Below, piece after piece: positions 27,386 to 35,755 of a stretch of DNA of 64,000 nt (positions are counted from its first letter, which is position 1; every line of letters begins with the position of its first letter). The position numbers and the translations under genes were made by a program. The DNA comes from Megamonas hypermegale (GTDB lineage Bacteria; Bacillota; Negativicutes; Selenomonadales; Selenomonadaceae): NCBI RefSeq assembly GCF_900187035.1, contig NZ_LT906446.1, forward strand, positions 744,001-808,000, in the 5' to 3' direction. A model generated the notes under the pieces. The model was not told the origin of the DNA. It did no database searches and saw only the letters and a list, made by a program, of their open reading frames with translations.

Positions 27386-27456
27386 AGGCAAAACATGATA
27401 AATTGTCATATGGACACCAAAACCCCATGAAGCTAGCACCTTCATGGGGTTTTACA
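27386..27456 (+). ncRNA. Candidate small RNA 1 (about 70 nt), unassigned
   Basis: Between the AEC gene and the next RNA locus, an extended -10 promoter leads into a short stretch with no start codon plus ribosome site. It ends at a strong hairpin: AAAACCCCATGAA (27419-27431), loop, TTCATGGGGTTTT (27441-27453). The 5' part can form a weak ATGATAAATTGTCAT stem-loop. The 3' U run is only four bases, so termination may be incomplete. No known family recognised. It could be an Hfq-binding small RNA, or the hairpin may simply terminate AEC readthrough. Confidence 0.45.
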
Positions 27457-27534
27457 TAAGTGTTTATTATATTTTTTAGATTTAAGACATCAGTTTAGGT
27501 TAATATTAAATAATAGTTTTTATAAAAAGAAACA

Positions 27535-27562
27535 TTGACTTATAGTAGTTATTTGATATAAT
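27535..27562 (+). promoter_or_regulatory. Strong promoter of candidate small RNA 2
   Basis: TTGACT (27535-27540), 16-base spacer, perfect TATAAT (27557-27562). Predicted start about 27569. No open frame follows. Confidence 0.8.
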
Positions 27563-27568
27563 GAAAAT

Positions 27569-27662
27569 ATAAAGTCAACTTGTGATGGATAAGGCTGGGT
27601 TCCTGAATAGGAGTAGGCATTTGCTTAGAATTTCCTTTGCCCCTGGGGTTGACTTATTTTTT
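27569..27662 (+). ncRNA. Candidate structured RNA 2 (about 94 nt), unassigned
   Basis: Transcription from the TTGACT/TATAAT promoter gives an RNA closed by a long-range stem, AAGTCAAC (27571-27578) with GTTGACTT (27648-27655), followed by ATTTTTTT. The interior is clearly more GC-rich than the surroundings and includes a small hairpin, TCCT-GAAT-AGGA (27601-27612), and a CCCCTGGGG run next to the closing stem. It lacks the 4.5S RNA GGAAGGAAGCA core, tRNA T-loop, 6S and T-box marks. Its terminator overlaps the stop codon of the convergent DUF3644 gene. A real RNA gene is likely; its class is unknown to me. Confidence 0.6.
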
Positions 27663-28655
27663 TAATGATTTTTTTAGACTCTGAATAATGTTTTCAGGGT
27701 CTTTTTTTATTTCAGTATAAATTAAATCTAGAGCTTGATTACTATATGTATAGTTGGGTTGCTTATTTCTAGTATATTTATAACAATATTTATTATTTTC
27801 TTTTAGGTTATAGAATTTTACAAATAAACTGAAATGAAAAGAATTAAAAGTATGCTTTTTTTCTTCGTTTTTACAGTTAGGATTTATAAAGTTTAAATTA
27901 TCTTTTTTTATCCAACTATTGATAATTTCAATACAGCGTTTTGTATTATAAGGACACGATAATTGCATGTCTTTAGAGTCTTTTAATATATATGCAACTT
28001 GTTCTGCAGTTTTTGCAATAGAAAAAGTAGTTGTTGCGTGTTTTTTATCTTTTGTTAAAACAAAATCATGTCGTATAGTGATAGCAAAATTAGAATTATT
28101 TATTTTAGGAATATTTTCATTTATATCTGCAAAAGATTTTAATAATCTATTAGCAATTTCTTTAGGGTATCTTGCCTGTATATCGGATTCTTTTATATCA
28201 GATAATTTAACTGCTAAAGTTAAAAAGTTAGAATTTAGTTGTTCAGTAATGTCTATATTGAAAAATTCTAAGAGTTTATTAGTATAATTTATTACACAAG
28301 CTTGAAATAAAGGTATATAAATTTGCTCATATTCTTCAGTTATAAAATGTGTACTAATATTTCTTAATTCGATTATTTTTTCAAGATTTATGCGTAATGG
28401 GTCTTTATTATTAGTAAAAATTTTAGAAATGCAGTTTTCTAAAGTTATTGTACGATTAGGATTATCTTTATAATATATACTATTATTACCAAATTTATTT
28501 ATCAAATTGGCTTTTAACATTAATTCCCAGGCATTACAAATAAAAAAGCTAAAACCTTCGACACGATATTTTATTGTAGGTTTATTATACAGTTCTATTG
28601 CTAATATAAAAGCTTCTTGACTTTTTGTAATTAATTTATCTATTATTGAATTCAA
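27654..28655 (-). CDS. DUF3644 domain protein with HEPN-type motif
   Basis: 333 aa from a TTG at 28655, eight bases after AGGA; an ATG three codons earlier touches the ribosome site directly. The N-terminal part AFILAIELYNKPTIKYRVEG followed by FFICNAWELMLKA matches DUF3644. ELRNISTHF (R98 to H103) is an Rx4H motif of the kind that forms the active site in HEPN RNases. The C-terminal half is lysine/asparagine rich without a known domain. DUF3644 proteins are often found near restriction or other defence genes. No partner protein gene adjoins; a structured RNA converges on its 3' end. Function unknown. Confidence 0.7.
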   Translation of the reverse strand: MNSIIDKLITKSQEAFILAIELYNKPTIKYRVEGFSFFICNAWELMLKANLINKFGNNSIYYKDNPNRTITLENCISKIFTNNKDPLRINLEKIIELRNISTHFITEEYEQIYIPLFQACVINYTNKLLEFFNIDITEQLNSNFLTLAVKLSDIKESDIQARYPKEIANRLLKSFADINENIPKINNSNFAITIRHDFVLTKDKKHATTTFSIAKTAEQVAYILKDSKDMQLSCPYNTKRCIEIINSWIKKDNLNFINPNCKNEEKKHTFNSFHFSLFVKFYNLKENNKYCYKYTRNKQPNYTYSNQALDLIYTEIKKDPENIIQSLKKSLKK

Positions 28656-28770
28656 AATAATCATTCCTATTATTAATATTTGTTTTAAATAAAATATTTT
28701 TTATATTATAACATATATTATAATTTATTACGCAAACAATTTATTTATCCTATTCAGTACTAATAAAATA

Positions 28771-28797
28771 GAACCACCAATTTAAGTGGTGGTTTTG
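28771..28797 (-). terminator. Terminator of the small secreted protein gene
   Basis: ACCACC (28773-28778) and GGTGGT (28788-28793) form a hairpin just after the gene's stop; T-rich on both sides, so usable in either direction. Confidence 0.65.
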
Positions 28798-28799
28798 AT

Positions 28800-29036
28800 T
28801 TATGGACGGCATACTTTGCAAGGAATATAGCCACTATTCAATGCTTCTTCTCTACTACCAAAGTAAATTTTGTTTTCATCGTAAATCTGTCTTACATATC
28901 TACAGCTAGGATAATGAAATTTATCGGATTTAGCTGAACCGATATATGTATTAGCTAAAACAGTGGACATTGTAACTAATAAAGTGATTAAAGCTAATAA
29001 GATGATTGCAATTTGTTTTTTCGTGGATTTAAACAT
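28800..29036 (-). CDS. Small secreted protein with HxxxC...CxxC (Ada-like zinc) pattern
   Basis: 78 aa from the ATG at 29036, eight bases after AAAGAGG; a GTG three codons earlier overlaps that site. Residues about 7-28 are a signal peptide (KKQIAIILLALITLLVTM). The mature part has KFHYPSCRYVRQI, YFGSREEALNSGY and ends in PCKVCRP, the short motif seen at the C-termini of secreted nucleases and in Ada-type zinc sites (H/C...CxxC). It probably binds one metal outside the membrane. No catalytic residues, so role unknown. Confidence 0.75.
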   Translation of the reverse strand: MFKSTKKQIAIILLALITLLVTMSTVLANTYIGSAKSDKFHYPSCRYVRQIYDENKIYFGSREEALNSGYIPCKVCRP

Positions 29037-29150
29037 TATAAACACCTCTTTAAAATTATATCTCTTAGCGATTATACATAACTATAGTTAATTTGTCCAA
29101 TTCGGAAGTTAATTTTTAATTGATATAATTATTTTGGTATCTATAAATAG

Positions 29151-29185
29151 AAAACCCCATGAATTTATATTTTCATGGGGTTTTT
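29151..29185 (-). terminator. Terminator after the flavin reductase fusion gene
   Basis: AAAACCCCATGAA (29151-29163) and TTCATGGGGTTTTT (29172-29185) form a 13-pair stem with flanking A and T runs. The two arms are the same as those of the hairpin at 27419-27453, only the loop differs. Confidence 0.85.
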
Positions 29186-29192
29186 AGTATTA

Positions 29193-31775
29193 TTAGCAAG
29201 TAGCTCCACCAACGAGATGTTTTTGTGCTGCAAGGTTTTCTTGTTTACGAGCAAGTAAATCATTAGCTAAAAGTTGTGCTTCAACATTTTCAAAGCCAAT
29301 TCTATCAATTGTATCAGAGAAGCGTTCGCCTGTTATACCTTGTTCACGGAATAACAAGATAGCTTTTTCTACTACGCTCAATACTTCTTCTTTAGATGTG
29401 AAAATTTTGCTGAGTGCTCTACCTTCTTTAACGCGTTTGCCCCAACGACCGCCAATATAGATGCGATATCCATCAGAAGCGTTATCAAAGCAATGGAATG
29501 GGCATTTATTTACGCAAAGTCCACAATGATTGCAATGTTTATCATCAATATTTATTTTGCCATCTACTAATTGCAAAGTTTTAATTGGACAAGAATTTAC
29601 AGCCATACATACTTTACAACCGCGACATTTTGCATAATCAATCTGCGGAATACGCTGACCGATGATACCGATATCATTTAAGTTTGGTTTTACACAGTTA
29701 TTTGGGCAACCGCCAACTGCAATTTTAAATTTATGCGGTAATTTTACATCGCGATAACCTTTATAGAAACGGCGATGGATTTCTTCAGATAATGCAAAAG
29801 TATCGATTAAACCGTATTGGCAAGTTGTACCTTTACAGGAAACGACTGGGCGAACTTTAGAACCTGTTCCACCTGTTTCAAGTCCTGCATTTTGCATTAA
29901 GTATTCGCGAAGTGGTTCGATATTTTCATATGGAACACCTTGAATTTCTACTGTTAAACGAGTTGTCATAGTGATTTCGCCACTGCCGAATTTTTCTGCT
30001 GCTTCAGCGATTACTTTGCTTTCATTGGCGGTGATTTTACCGTTTCTTGTGATTACACGACCATTGAATTTATCACCAGTTGTTTTATCTTGTAAAAATC
30101 CTAATGCTTTTACAGCTTTTATTTCTTCAGGTGTCAATTTAGCTGTTGTCTTTACTTTTACATCACTGAAAGTAAGCCCAGCTTCTAATGCTAATGTATT
30201 AGTGTAGCCAAAATGTTTCAAGCGATTTTGTAAAAAGTATGCGCGTTTACCTTTAGCGCAAACGAGTAATAATTTATCATCTTTATTTAAGCCTTCGATT
30301 GGGCCGTTTACTTTAGCAAGGTCAACATAAAGAGCACCGCGAATGCTAGGTTTTAAGCTGGCATCAATTACGCGATAACCGTCAGCTTTGCCTGCTAAGT
30401 ATTCAGCTGGCGTAATGCTGGTTAAATAACCGTTTAATTTATTGAGCATGATATGCACTGTTTGTACAAATGGGTGAATTGCTGTAGAAAATGGCGGTGC
30501 ATAGCAAAAATCCATACATTCACATTGTTCTAATGTTGCACCGAGTGAAATAGCAGTAACGGCAATATCTGCCATTTTGTCGACCGCACCTTGACCGATT
30601 ACTTGAAGTCCGAGAATTTTATGTGTTTTCTTATCTGCAATTAGTTTTGTGATAAAAGCATCAGCATCAGGATAATAATTTGGTTTATCTTCGACAACTG
30701 CCATTAGAGTTTCTACATCATAACCTGCATCGCGCGCTTGTTTTTCACCAAGACCAGTGCGAGCGCAGTTGATATTCGGCAATTTTACGATACCGGTACC
30801 GAGTACACCAGGATATTCTTTATCTATATTAGTTAAAATTTGACCGAGCAAACGACCTTCAAGGTTAGCACTAGAACCCATAGGTGACCATTGGCGTGCA
30901 TGCGTTAAGCGATTTGTTACCATAGCGCAATCGCCTACAGAATATACATCGTTTAAGCTTGTCTGTAATTTATCATTTACAAGTATAGTGCCTTTAAACA
31001 TTTCAATACCAGTATCTTGTAAAAATGCAGTATTTGGGCGCACGCCTACAGATAATACGATTAAATCAGCGGATAATTCGCCAGCCGTTGTTTTAATTCC
31101 CTGTACAGCACTATCGCCGAGAATTTCTTGACCTGCAACACCAGTCATTATACGAATACCTTGTTTTTGCAGATGTTTCTGTACGAAAGCGGCGATTTCA
31201 GGGTCGATTACATTTGGCATGATTTGTGAAGCAAAGTCAATGACAGTTACTTCAACGCCTTGTACTTGCAAGTTTTCAGCTGCTTCTAAACCGATGAAGC
31301 CACCACCTACAACGACAGCTTTTTTTACATTGCTATTTTTCAAATAATCGCGCATATTTACTGCATCGTCAGGTAAGCGTAATTTAAATACACCAGCTTT
31401 ATCTATACCAGTGATTGGCGGAACAACTGGTGAAGCACCTGTAGCGATTACAAGTTTATCATAAGTGTATGAACTTACTTCACCCGTATCAACATCTTTA
31501 GCTAAAACGGTTTTATTTTCACTATCTAATTTAAAAGCTTCTATGCCAGTTACGACATTTACGCCTGTCATAGCTGCATATTTCTGCGGAGTGTTCACGA
31601 TAAGACCAGATTTATCTTCAATTATGCCACCTACATAATAAGGTAATCCACAGCTAGCATATGAGATATCCTTGTCCTTAGCGATAAGTGTAACATCAAC
31701 ACTGCGGTCGGCACGTTTTAATTTAGCCGCTGTTTTTGTTCCTGCGGCAACACCACCAATAATCAATACTTTCAT
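29193..31775 (-). CDS. Fused CoA-disulfide-reductase-like / rhodanese / sulfite-reductase-like iron-sulfur protein
   Basis: 860 aa from the ATG at 31775, eight bases after GGAGGATT; an earlier in-frame TTG lies inside that site. Three parts in order: residues 1-445 are an FAD/NAD reductase of the CoA-disulfide-reductase type (VLIIGGVAAGTKTA, the redox cysteine in YASCGLPYY, AVVVGGGFIGLEAAENL, YSVGDCAM); about 455-540 a rhodanese domain with its loop cysteine in VCAKGKRA; about 555-800 a sulfite/nitrite reductase-like module with a CX4C (SCKGTTCQYGLIDT) and CX3C (GGCPNNC) siroheme/cluster pair and two 4Fe-4S motifs (CRGCKVCMAVNSCP, CNHCGLCVNKCP). It likely moves electrons from NAD(P)H to a sulfur substrate. 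Exact reaction unknown. Confidence 0.8.
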   Translation of the reverse strand: MKVLIIGGVAAGTKTAAKLKRADRSVDVTLIAKDKDISYASCGLPYYVGGIIEDKSGLIVNTPQKYAAMTGVNVVTGIEAFKLDSENKTVLAKDVDTGEVSSYTYDKLVIATGASPVVPPITGIDKAGVFKLRLPDDAVNMRDYLKNSNVKKAVVVGGGFIGLEAAENLQVQGVEVTVIDFASQIMPNVIDPEIAAFVQKHLQKQGIRIMTGVAGQEILGDSAVQGIKTTAGELSADLIVLSVGVRPNTAFLQDTGIEMFKGTILVNDKLQTSLNDVYSVGDCAMVTNRLTHARQWSPMGSSANLEGRLLGQILTNIDKEYPGVLGTGIVKLPNINCARTGLGEKQARDAGYDVETLMAVVEDKPNYYPDADAFITKLIADKKTHKILGLQVIGQGAVDKMADIAVTAISLGATLEQCECMDFCYAPPFSTAIHPFVQTVHIMLNKLNGYLTSITPAEYLAGKADGYRVIDASLKPSIRGALYVDLAKVNGPIEGLNKDDKLLLVCAKGKRAYFLQNRLKHFGYTNTLALEAGLTFSDVKVKTTAKLTPEEIKAVKALGFLQDKTTGDKFNGRVITRNGKITANESKVIAEAAEKFGSGEITMTTRLTVEIQGVPYENIEPLREYLMQNAGLETGGTGSKVRPVVSCKGTTCQYGLIDTFALSEEIHRRFYKGYRDVKLPHKFKIAVGGCPNNCVKPNLNDIGIIGQRIPQIDYAKCRGCKVCMAVNSCPIKTLQLVDGKINIDDKHCNHCGLCVNKCPFHCFDNASDGYRIYIGGRWGKRVKEGRALSKIFTSKEEVLSVVEKAILLFREQGITGERFSDTIDRIGFENVEAQLLANDLLARKQENLAAQKHLVGGATC

Positions 31776-31900
31776 AAAATAATCCTCCAAATATAATATA
31801 TATTAAATTTATAAAATACAAAAAATATTCACTTTATAAATTATAAATCGTTTTGTTTATTTTGTATATATTTTTCAAAAAATTTATATATATTATGCAA

Positions 31901-31931
31901 AAAAGACCAATATTTAATATATTGGTCTTTT
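31901..31931 (-). terminator. Terminator of the helicase gene
   Basis: AAAAGACCAATAT (31901-31913) pairs with ATATTGGTCTTTT (31919-31931), 13 pairs with five-base loop; flanking A and T runs. Confidence 0.88.
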
Positions 31932-31938
31932 CGTCTAA

Positions 31939-34533
31939 CTAAAACTTTGTTGTAGTATTATCAATAAATTGTTCTGGAATATTAGTGAGTAAACGACTTT
32001 TTTTGCCTGAGCACGATATATATAATCTCTTTTTAGCACGAGTTATAGCTACATAAAATAAACGCTTTTCTTCTTCTGTGATATAACCATTTTGTGTGCT
32101 GAAATATGATGGGAATATATCATCATTCATACCAGCGAGAAATTCATATTTGAATTCCAATCCTTTTGCTTGATGTACCGTTATGATTGGAATTTTAGGT
32201 TTTTCAACAGTAAGTGCATCTAAATCACTGCTGGATAATGTAGCGTATTGTAGTAATTCCTTTATGCCGTTTATGCCTGATTGATTGGATAATTCCTTTT
32301 TAGCAATTCTATATAGTGTACGCAAGTTTTCAATACGGTTTCTTCCATCTATCGTTTCAGCTCGGTAAATTCTCGTTAAATCAAAATCTTTTACAATCTG
32401 TACTATTAAATCTTTTAAAGAGATATCTGCCGTTATTTTTTGACGTAAATTGATTAAAAGCTCAGCTGGTTTTATGAATTTTTGTTTTTGTTTACTCAAA
32501 AGTTCTTGGCGTTTTTTAGATGTTGGAATGATTTTTTCTTCTAGCATTTTATGCAGTAAATCCCAAGTTGCTAGTACATCATCAAATGAATCGTGATTTG
32601 ATTTTGTGTCTAAATTAAATAAATTGCTTAGGTGTTCTAATTTATGATTAGGCAAATTAGGATAAAAACGGCGTGCTAAATCGAGCGTATCAAAATTTAT
32701 ATGTTCAAAATTTATTGGGCTCAGTCCGCGGCGTATCAAATTTTGGTTTAAGATATCCATATCATAGCCGCGTATATTATGACCTGTGATTATGGCATCT
32801 TTTATAAATTCGGTGAATTTCATCAATACTTTTTGAGGATTTTTACCGTTTTTAGCGAGATAATCGTCTGAAATATGGTGAACTTTTTCTGAATCACCTA
32901 CGCTTTTTTCTGATTTTAAGTATTCGTTAAAGCTATCTATTCTTTTACCTTTATGAATGCGTACAGCAGATAACTGAATTATATTATCTGTGAAGATATC
33001 CGTTCCCGTACCTTCTATATCGAAAACGATGATGTCTTTAGTGAAATAAGCTTGTATTAAATCGGCAAATGGTTCGTAATATTCATTGGTGAAATTAGCG
33101 TTAATAAAATCAGATAGGCGAAGCCCTGCATTTAAATATTCTTCTGAATTGATTTGTCTGATTGTTCCTATGCCGATATTCGGAATGAGGTTAATCAATA
33201 TGCGTTGCAAGCTTAAATAATCATCAGCATTGATGAGATATTTTAAAATGGATATGACATCTTTTATTTCTTGTCGTTTAAAGAACTTTATACTGTCGAT
33301 TTGAATGAAATCCAATATATTTTTTTGATACTTTTGATTGTAGTTATTCGCTAATACTGTTAAATGATTTGCCAAGGTGTATAAGTATTTGTTTTGGCGG
33401 ACGAGTATGGCTATTTCAGATAAACTTTCTATTTGAGGCAGTAATTGTATTATATTATTGAAAATCCAGCGCGCTTCTTCATATGTGTTTTTAAATTGCT
33501 GAAAGTGGATTTTATGTCCTGTTTCACTGCTTTTTGAAATCATATTCTTAGCATAGGAATGTTCTATCACATCTTTTTGAAATAGATTTTGTAATGTATT
33601 GTAAGCCATTTCTAATAATAATTTTGTCGAACGATAATTTTCCGTGAAATTTATGATGATTGGTTTATAGTTTTTGCAAAAATCATTTAAAATGCGTTCT
33701 GGATTAGAACCACGCCATTCGTAAATCGTCTGAAATTCATCACCGCAAAGCATGATATTGCGATTGGCAAATAAATAATGTAGCATGGTGTATTCAAAAA
33801 TGCTTGTGTCTTGCATTTCATCAATCATGATGTATTTGTATTTTTCATGCCATTTTTCACGTGTTGCTTCATCTTGCAATAATCGATAAGCATTAGCGAT
33901 TAAGTCTTTGTAATCAAGTCCGTTCATCTGTTGCAGAGCATGCTCATAAGCTACAATTATATTTATGCCATCAAATTGGAAGAACTTCGTTAGACTATCG
34001 CTTTTTTGTTGATTGAATGTTTTATTGAATTGCAAATGACGCTGATATAATGAAGTGTAATCTGCTTGAATATCATTATGTAGATGCTGTAAGGCACGTT
34101 CTTGTTTTAGCTGTTCAATGCAATTTACTATATATTGGATATCCAAGGCTTTTCCTTTAGGATATTTTTGTAAAATTTGGCGGATTAAAGCTTTTTGGTC
34201 TTCATCATCAAAAATGACAAATTCCTGGAATGTTTTATGCTTAGCTTTGGCTGAAATCGTGATGATTTGATAAGCAAAGCCATGAATAGTACGTATTGTG
34301 ATATCTTTTGCCGTTTCAAAATCTAATTGAGAGCTGATGCGATTTTTCAGTTCTCGACAAGCTTTATTAGTGAATGTAAGACAGAGAATTTCGCTTGGTT
34401 TTGCTTTTTGTTTTTGTAATATATTGACAACGCGGTATGATAAAACATTTGTCTTACCGGTGCCAGCTCCAGCGCATAACAAAATATTTTTATCGAGTTC
34501 ATTTATGACTTGTAGTTGTTTTTTATTAAACAT
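31939..34533 (-). CDS. UvrD/Rep-type helicase with an internal DEDD-family 3'-5' exonuclease domain
   Basis: 864 aa superfamily 1A helicase. Walker A AGAGTGKT (21-28), motif Ia LCLTFTNKACREL, motif II IDEMQDTS near residue 240, LCGDEFQTIYEWRG, NFTENYRST, ITVHQAKGLEF near 790 and motif VI VAITRAKKRLYIS near 840. Between the two helicase halves (about 490-660) lies a complete DnaQ-like exonuclease: VFDIEGTGTD (Exo I), TGHNIRGYDMDIL (Exo II) and SNHDSFDDVLAT (Exo III with catalytic H and D). So unwinding and 3'-5' trimming are joined in one chain. A repair role is likely; a defence role is possible. Monocistronic. Confidence 0.85.
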   Translation of the reverse strand: MFNKKQLQVINELDKNILLCAGAGTGKTNVLSYRVVNILQKQKAKPSEILCLTFTNKACRELKNRISSQLDFETAKDITIRTIHGFAYQIITISAKAKHKTFQEFVIFDDEDQKALIRQILQKYPKGKALDIQYIVNCIEQLKQERALQHLHNDIQADYTSLYQRHLQFNKTFNQQKSDSLTKFFQFDGINIIVAYEHALQQMNGLDYKDLIANAYRLLQDEATREKWHEKYKYIMIDEMQDTSIFEYTMLHYLFANRNIMLCGDEFQTIYEWRGSNPERILNDFCKNYKPIIINFTENYRSTKLLLEMAYNTLQNLFQKDVIEHSYAKNMISKSSETGHKIHFQQFKNTYEEARWIFNNIIQLLPQIESLSEIAILVRQNKYLYTLANHLTVLANNYNQKYQKNILDFIQIDSIKFFKRQEIKDVISILKYLINADDYLSLQRILINLIPNIGIGTIRQINSEEYLNAGLRLSDFINANFTNEYYEPFADLIQAYFTKDIIVFDIEGTGTDIFTDNIIQLSAVRIHKGKRIDSFNEYLKSEKSVGDSEKVHHISDDYLAKNGKNPQKVLMKFTEFIKDAIITGHNIRGYDMDILNQNLIRRGLSPINFEHINFDTLDLARRFYPNLPNHKLEHLSNLFNLDTKSNHDSFDDVLATWDLLHKMLEEKIIPTSKKRQELLSKQKQKFIKPAELLINLRQKITADISLKDLIVQIVKDFDLTRIYRAETIDGRNRIENLRTLYRIAKKELSNQSGINGIKELLQYATLSSSDLDALTVEKPKIPIITVHQAKGLEFKYEFLAGMNDDIFPSYFSTQNGYITEEEKRLFYVAITRAKKRLYISCSGKKSRLLTNIPEQFIDNTTTKF

Positions 34534-34608
34534 GATAATCTCCTATATATTTAAATTGATTTTCCGTGATAAGCTAATATTATTATACACTATATATTTA
34601 TTAGAAAT

Positions 34609-34640
34609 AAAAGGCAGGTACTTTTTGTACCTGCCTTTTA
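34609..34640 (-). terminator. Terminator after the DUF4337 gene
   Basis: AAAAGGCAGGTAC (34609-34621), five-base loop, GTACCTGCCTTTT (34627-34639). Thirteen perfect pairs flanked by A and T runs. Confidence 0.92.
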
Positions 34641-35246
34641 TCATAATGTCAAATATTTATAATATGAACCGATAAAGATGCTAAAGCCGATAAATCCAGT
34701 TACAGCACCTATATACCAATAGTATTTTATCTTGCTGATTGCCGTGAGCGAAGATAATAAAATGCCTATTTGTAAAAAGATTAAAGCATTACCAAAATTT
34801 GCTGATATCTCTTTCGTAGCGAGATGTTTTTGTTCAGCTGATTTTGCCATTTGTGATAATGTGTATTCTTCTGCTTTATATTGAGCAATTTTCTGCTTGT
34901 AAGCTTCTTTTTTGGCATAGAGCTCTTCTTGTAATTTAGGATTATCTGTCAAATCAGTTTTTGCCAATTCAATTTCAATATTATAAAGTTCAGCTTCTAG
35001 CGTAGTCTTTTTTATCGTTTTTGCTTGATAATGTGACCAGTAGTTGAATGCCTCATTTTGACTGATTACCACCTGATTGCCAAGGCTTGCAGCTTTAAAT
35101 GAAGCGAGCGTGCCAACTACAGCTAAAATCAGAGTTGTTATCGCTACAATGGTTTTTAATCTTTTAGACCAAGCTTTAGTGATAATTTCCTCGTGATACT
35201 CCTTTATAATATTATCGTCATCTGTCTGTTTCCTATCGGGTTCCAT
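34641..35246 (-). CDS. DUF4337 family membrane protein
   Basis: 201 aa. One N-terminal membrane helix (residues about 31-52, TIVAITTLILAVVGTLASF), a periplasmic or cytoplasmic coiled coil (about 75-135, rich in K/E/Q), and two C-terminal helices (about 147-195). The GNQVVISQNEAFNYWSHYQAKT segment is typical of DUF4337. Function unknown. Read alone on the minus strand between the MerR and helicase genes. Confidence 0.75.
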   Translation of the reverse strand: MEPDRKQTDDDNIIKEYHEEIITKAWSKRLKTIVAITTLILAVVGTLASFKAASLGNQVVISQNEAFNYWSHYQAKTIKKTTLEAELYNIEIELAKTDLTDNPKLQEELYAKKEAYKQKIAQYKAEEYTLSQMAKSAEQKHLATKEISANFGNALIFLQIGILLSSLTAISKIKYYWYIGAVTGFIGFSIFIGSYYKYLTL

Positions 35247-35313
35247 AAATCATCTCTTTCTTTTAATATAAGTTTATAAATTATTGTAATAATTATACAT
35301 GATTTTAATCCGT

Positions 35314-35721
35314 TTAGCAATCAATATTATCATTTGTTTTAATGGTTTGTTCTTTTAATTTCTTTTCAGCTGGTATGATGATTTCTTCATAGCGGTCTAC
35401 TTTTTTATTAAGACGTTCAATGACTAAATTCATCACATCTATTTTCTTTTGCAGGCGGTCACGTTGTTCTTTTAATATTTCTTTGCGCGCTTCGGCTGTG
35501 CCTTCTTGATAGAATAATTTGATATAATCGATGAGTGCCTCTATTTCCACGCCAGCGCTTCGCATGCATTTTACAAATTCAATCCAATTACAAGAAACTT
35601 CATCGAAATCGCGAATGCCATTTGATTTGCGCGGAATTGGCGGTAAAAGACCAATGCGTTCATAATATCTGATTGTATCAGCGGAGATATCGTATTTTTC
35701 ACTTACTTCTTTTATAGTCAT
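35314..35721 (-). CDS. MerR family transcriptional regulator
   Basis: 135 aa. Winged helix-turn-helix EVSEKYDISADTIRYYERIGLLPP at the N-terminus, then a dimerisation coiled coil (about 75-120). Cysteines at VSCNWIEFVKCMRSAG resemble the aldehyde/thiol-responsive AdhR/NmlR branch, but this is only a likeness. Its own promoter has the 19-bp spacer and central dyad typical of MerR control, so it is probably autoregulated. No obvious target enzyme gene adjoins; the nearest neighbours are a TSUP transporter and DUF4337. Confidence 0.88.
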   Translation of the reverse strand: MTIKEVSEKYDISADTIRYYERIGLLPPIPRKSNGIRDFDEVSCNWIEFVKCMRSAGVEIEALIDYIKLFYQEGTAEARKEILKEQRDRLQKKIDVMNLVIERLNKKVDRYEEIIIPAEKKLKEQTIKTNDNIDC

Positions 35722-35755
35722 AATATCAACTCCTTAGATTGTCATGCTTGATTTC

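Noticed and set aside
27569-27662. Possible 4.5S (SRP) RNA, tRNA-Sec or riboswitch
   Set aside because: The GGAAGGAAGCA core of SRP RNA, the T-loop of tRNA and the cores of riboswitch classes I know are absent; no gene follows on the same strand for a riboswitch to control.
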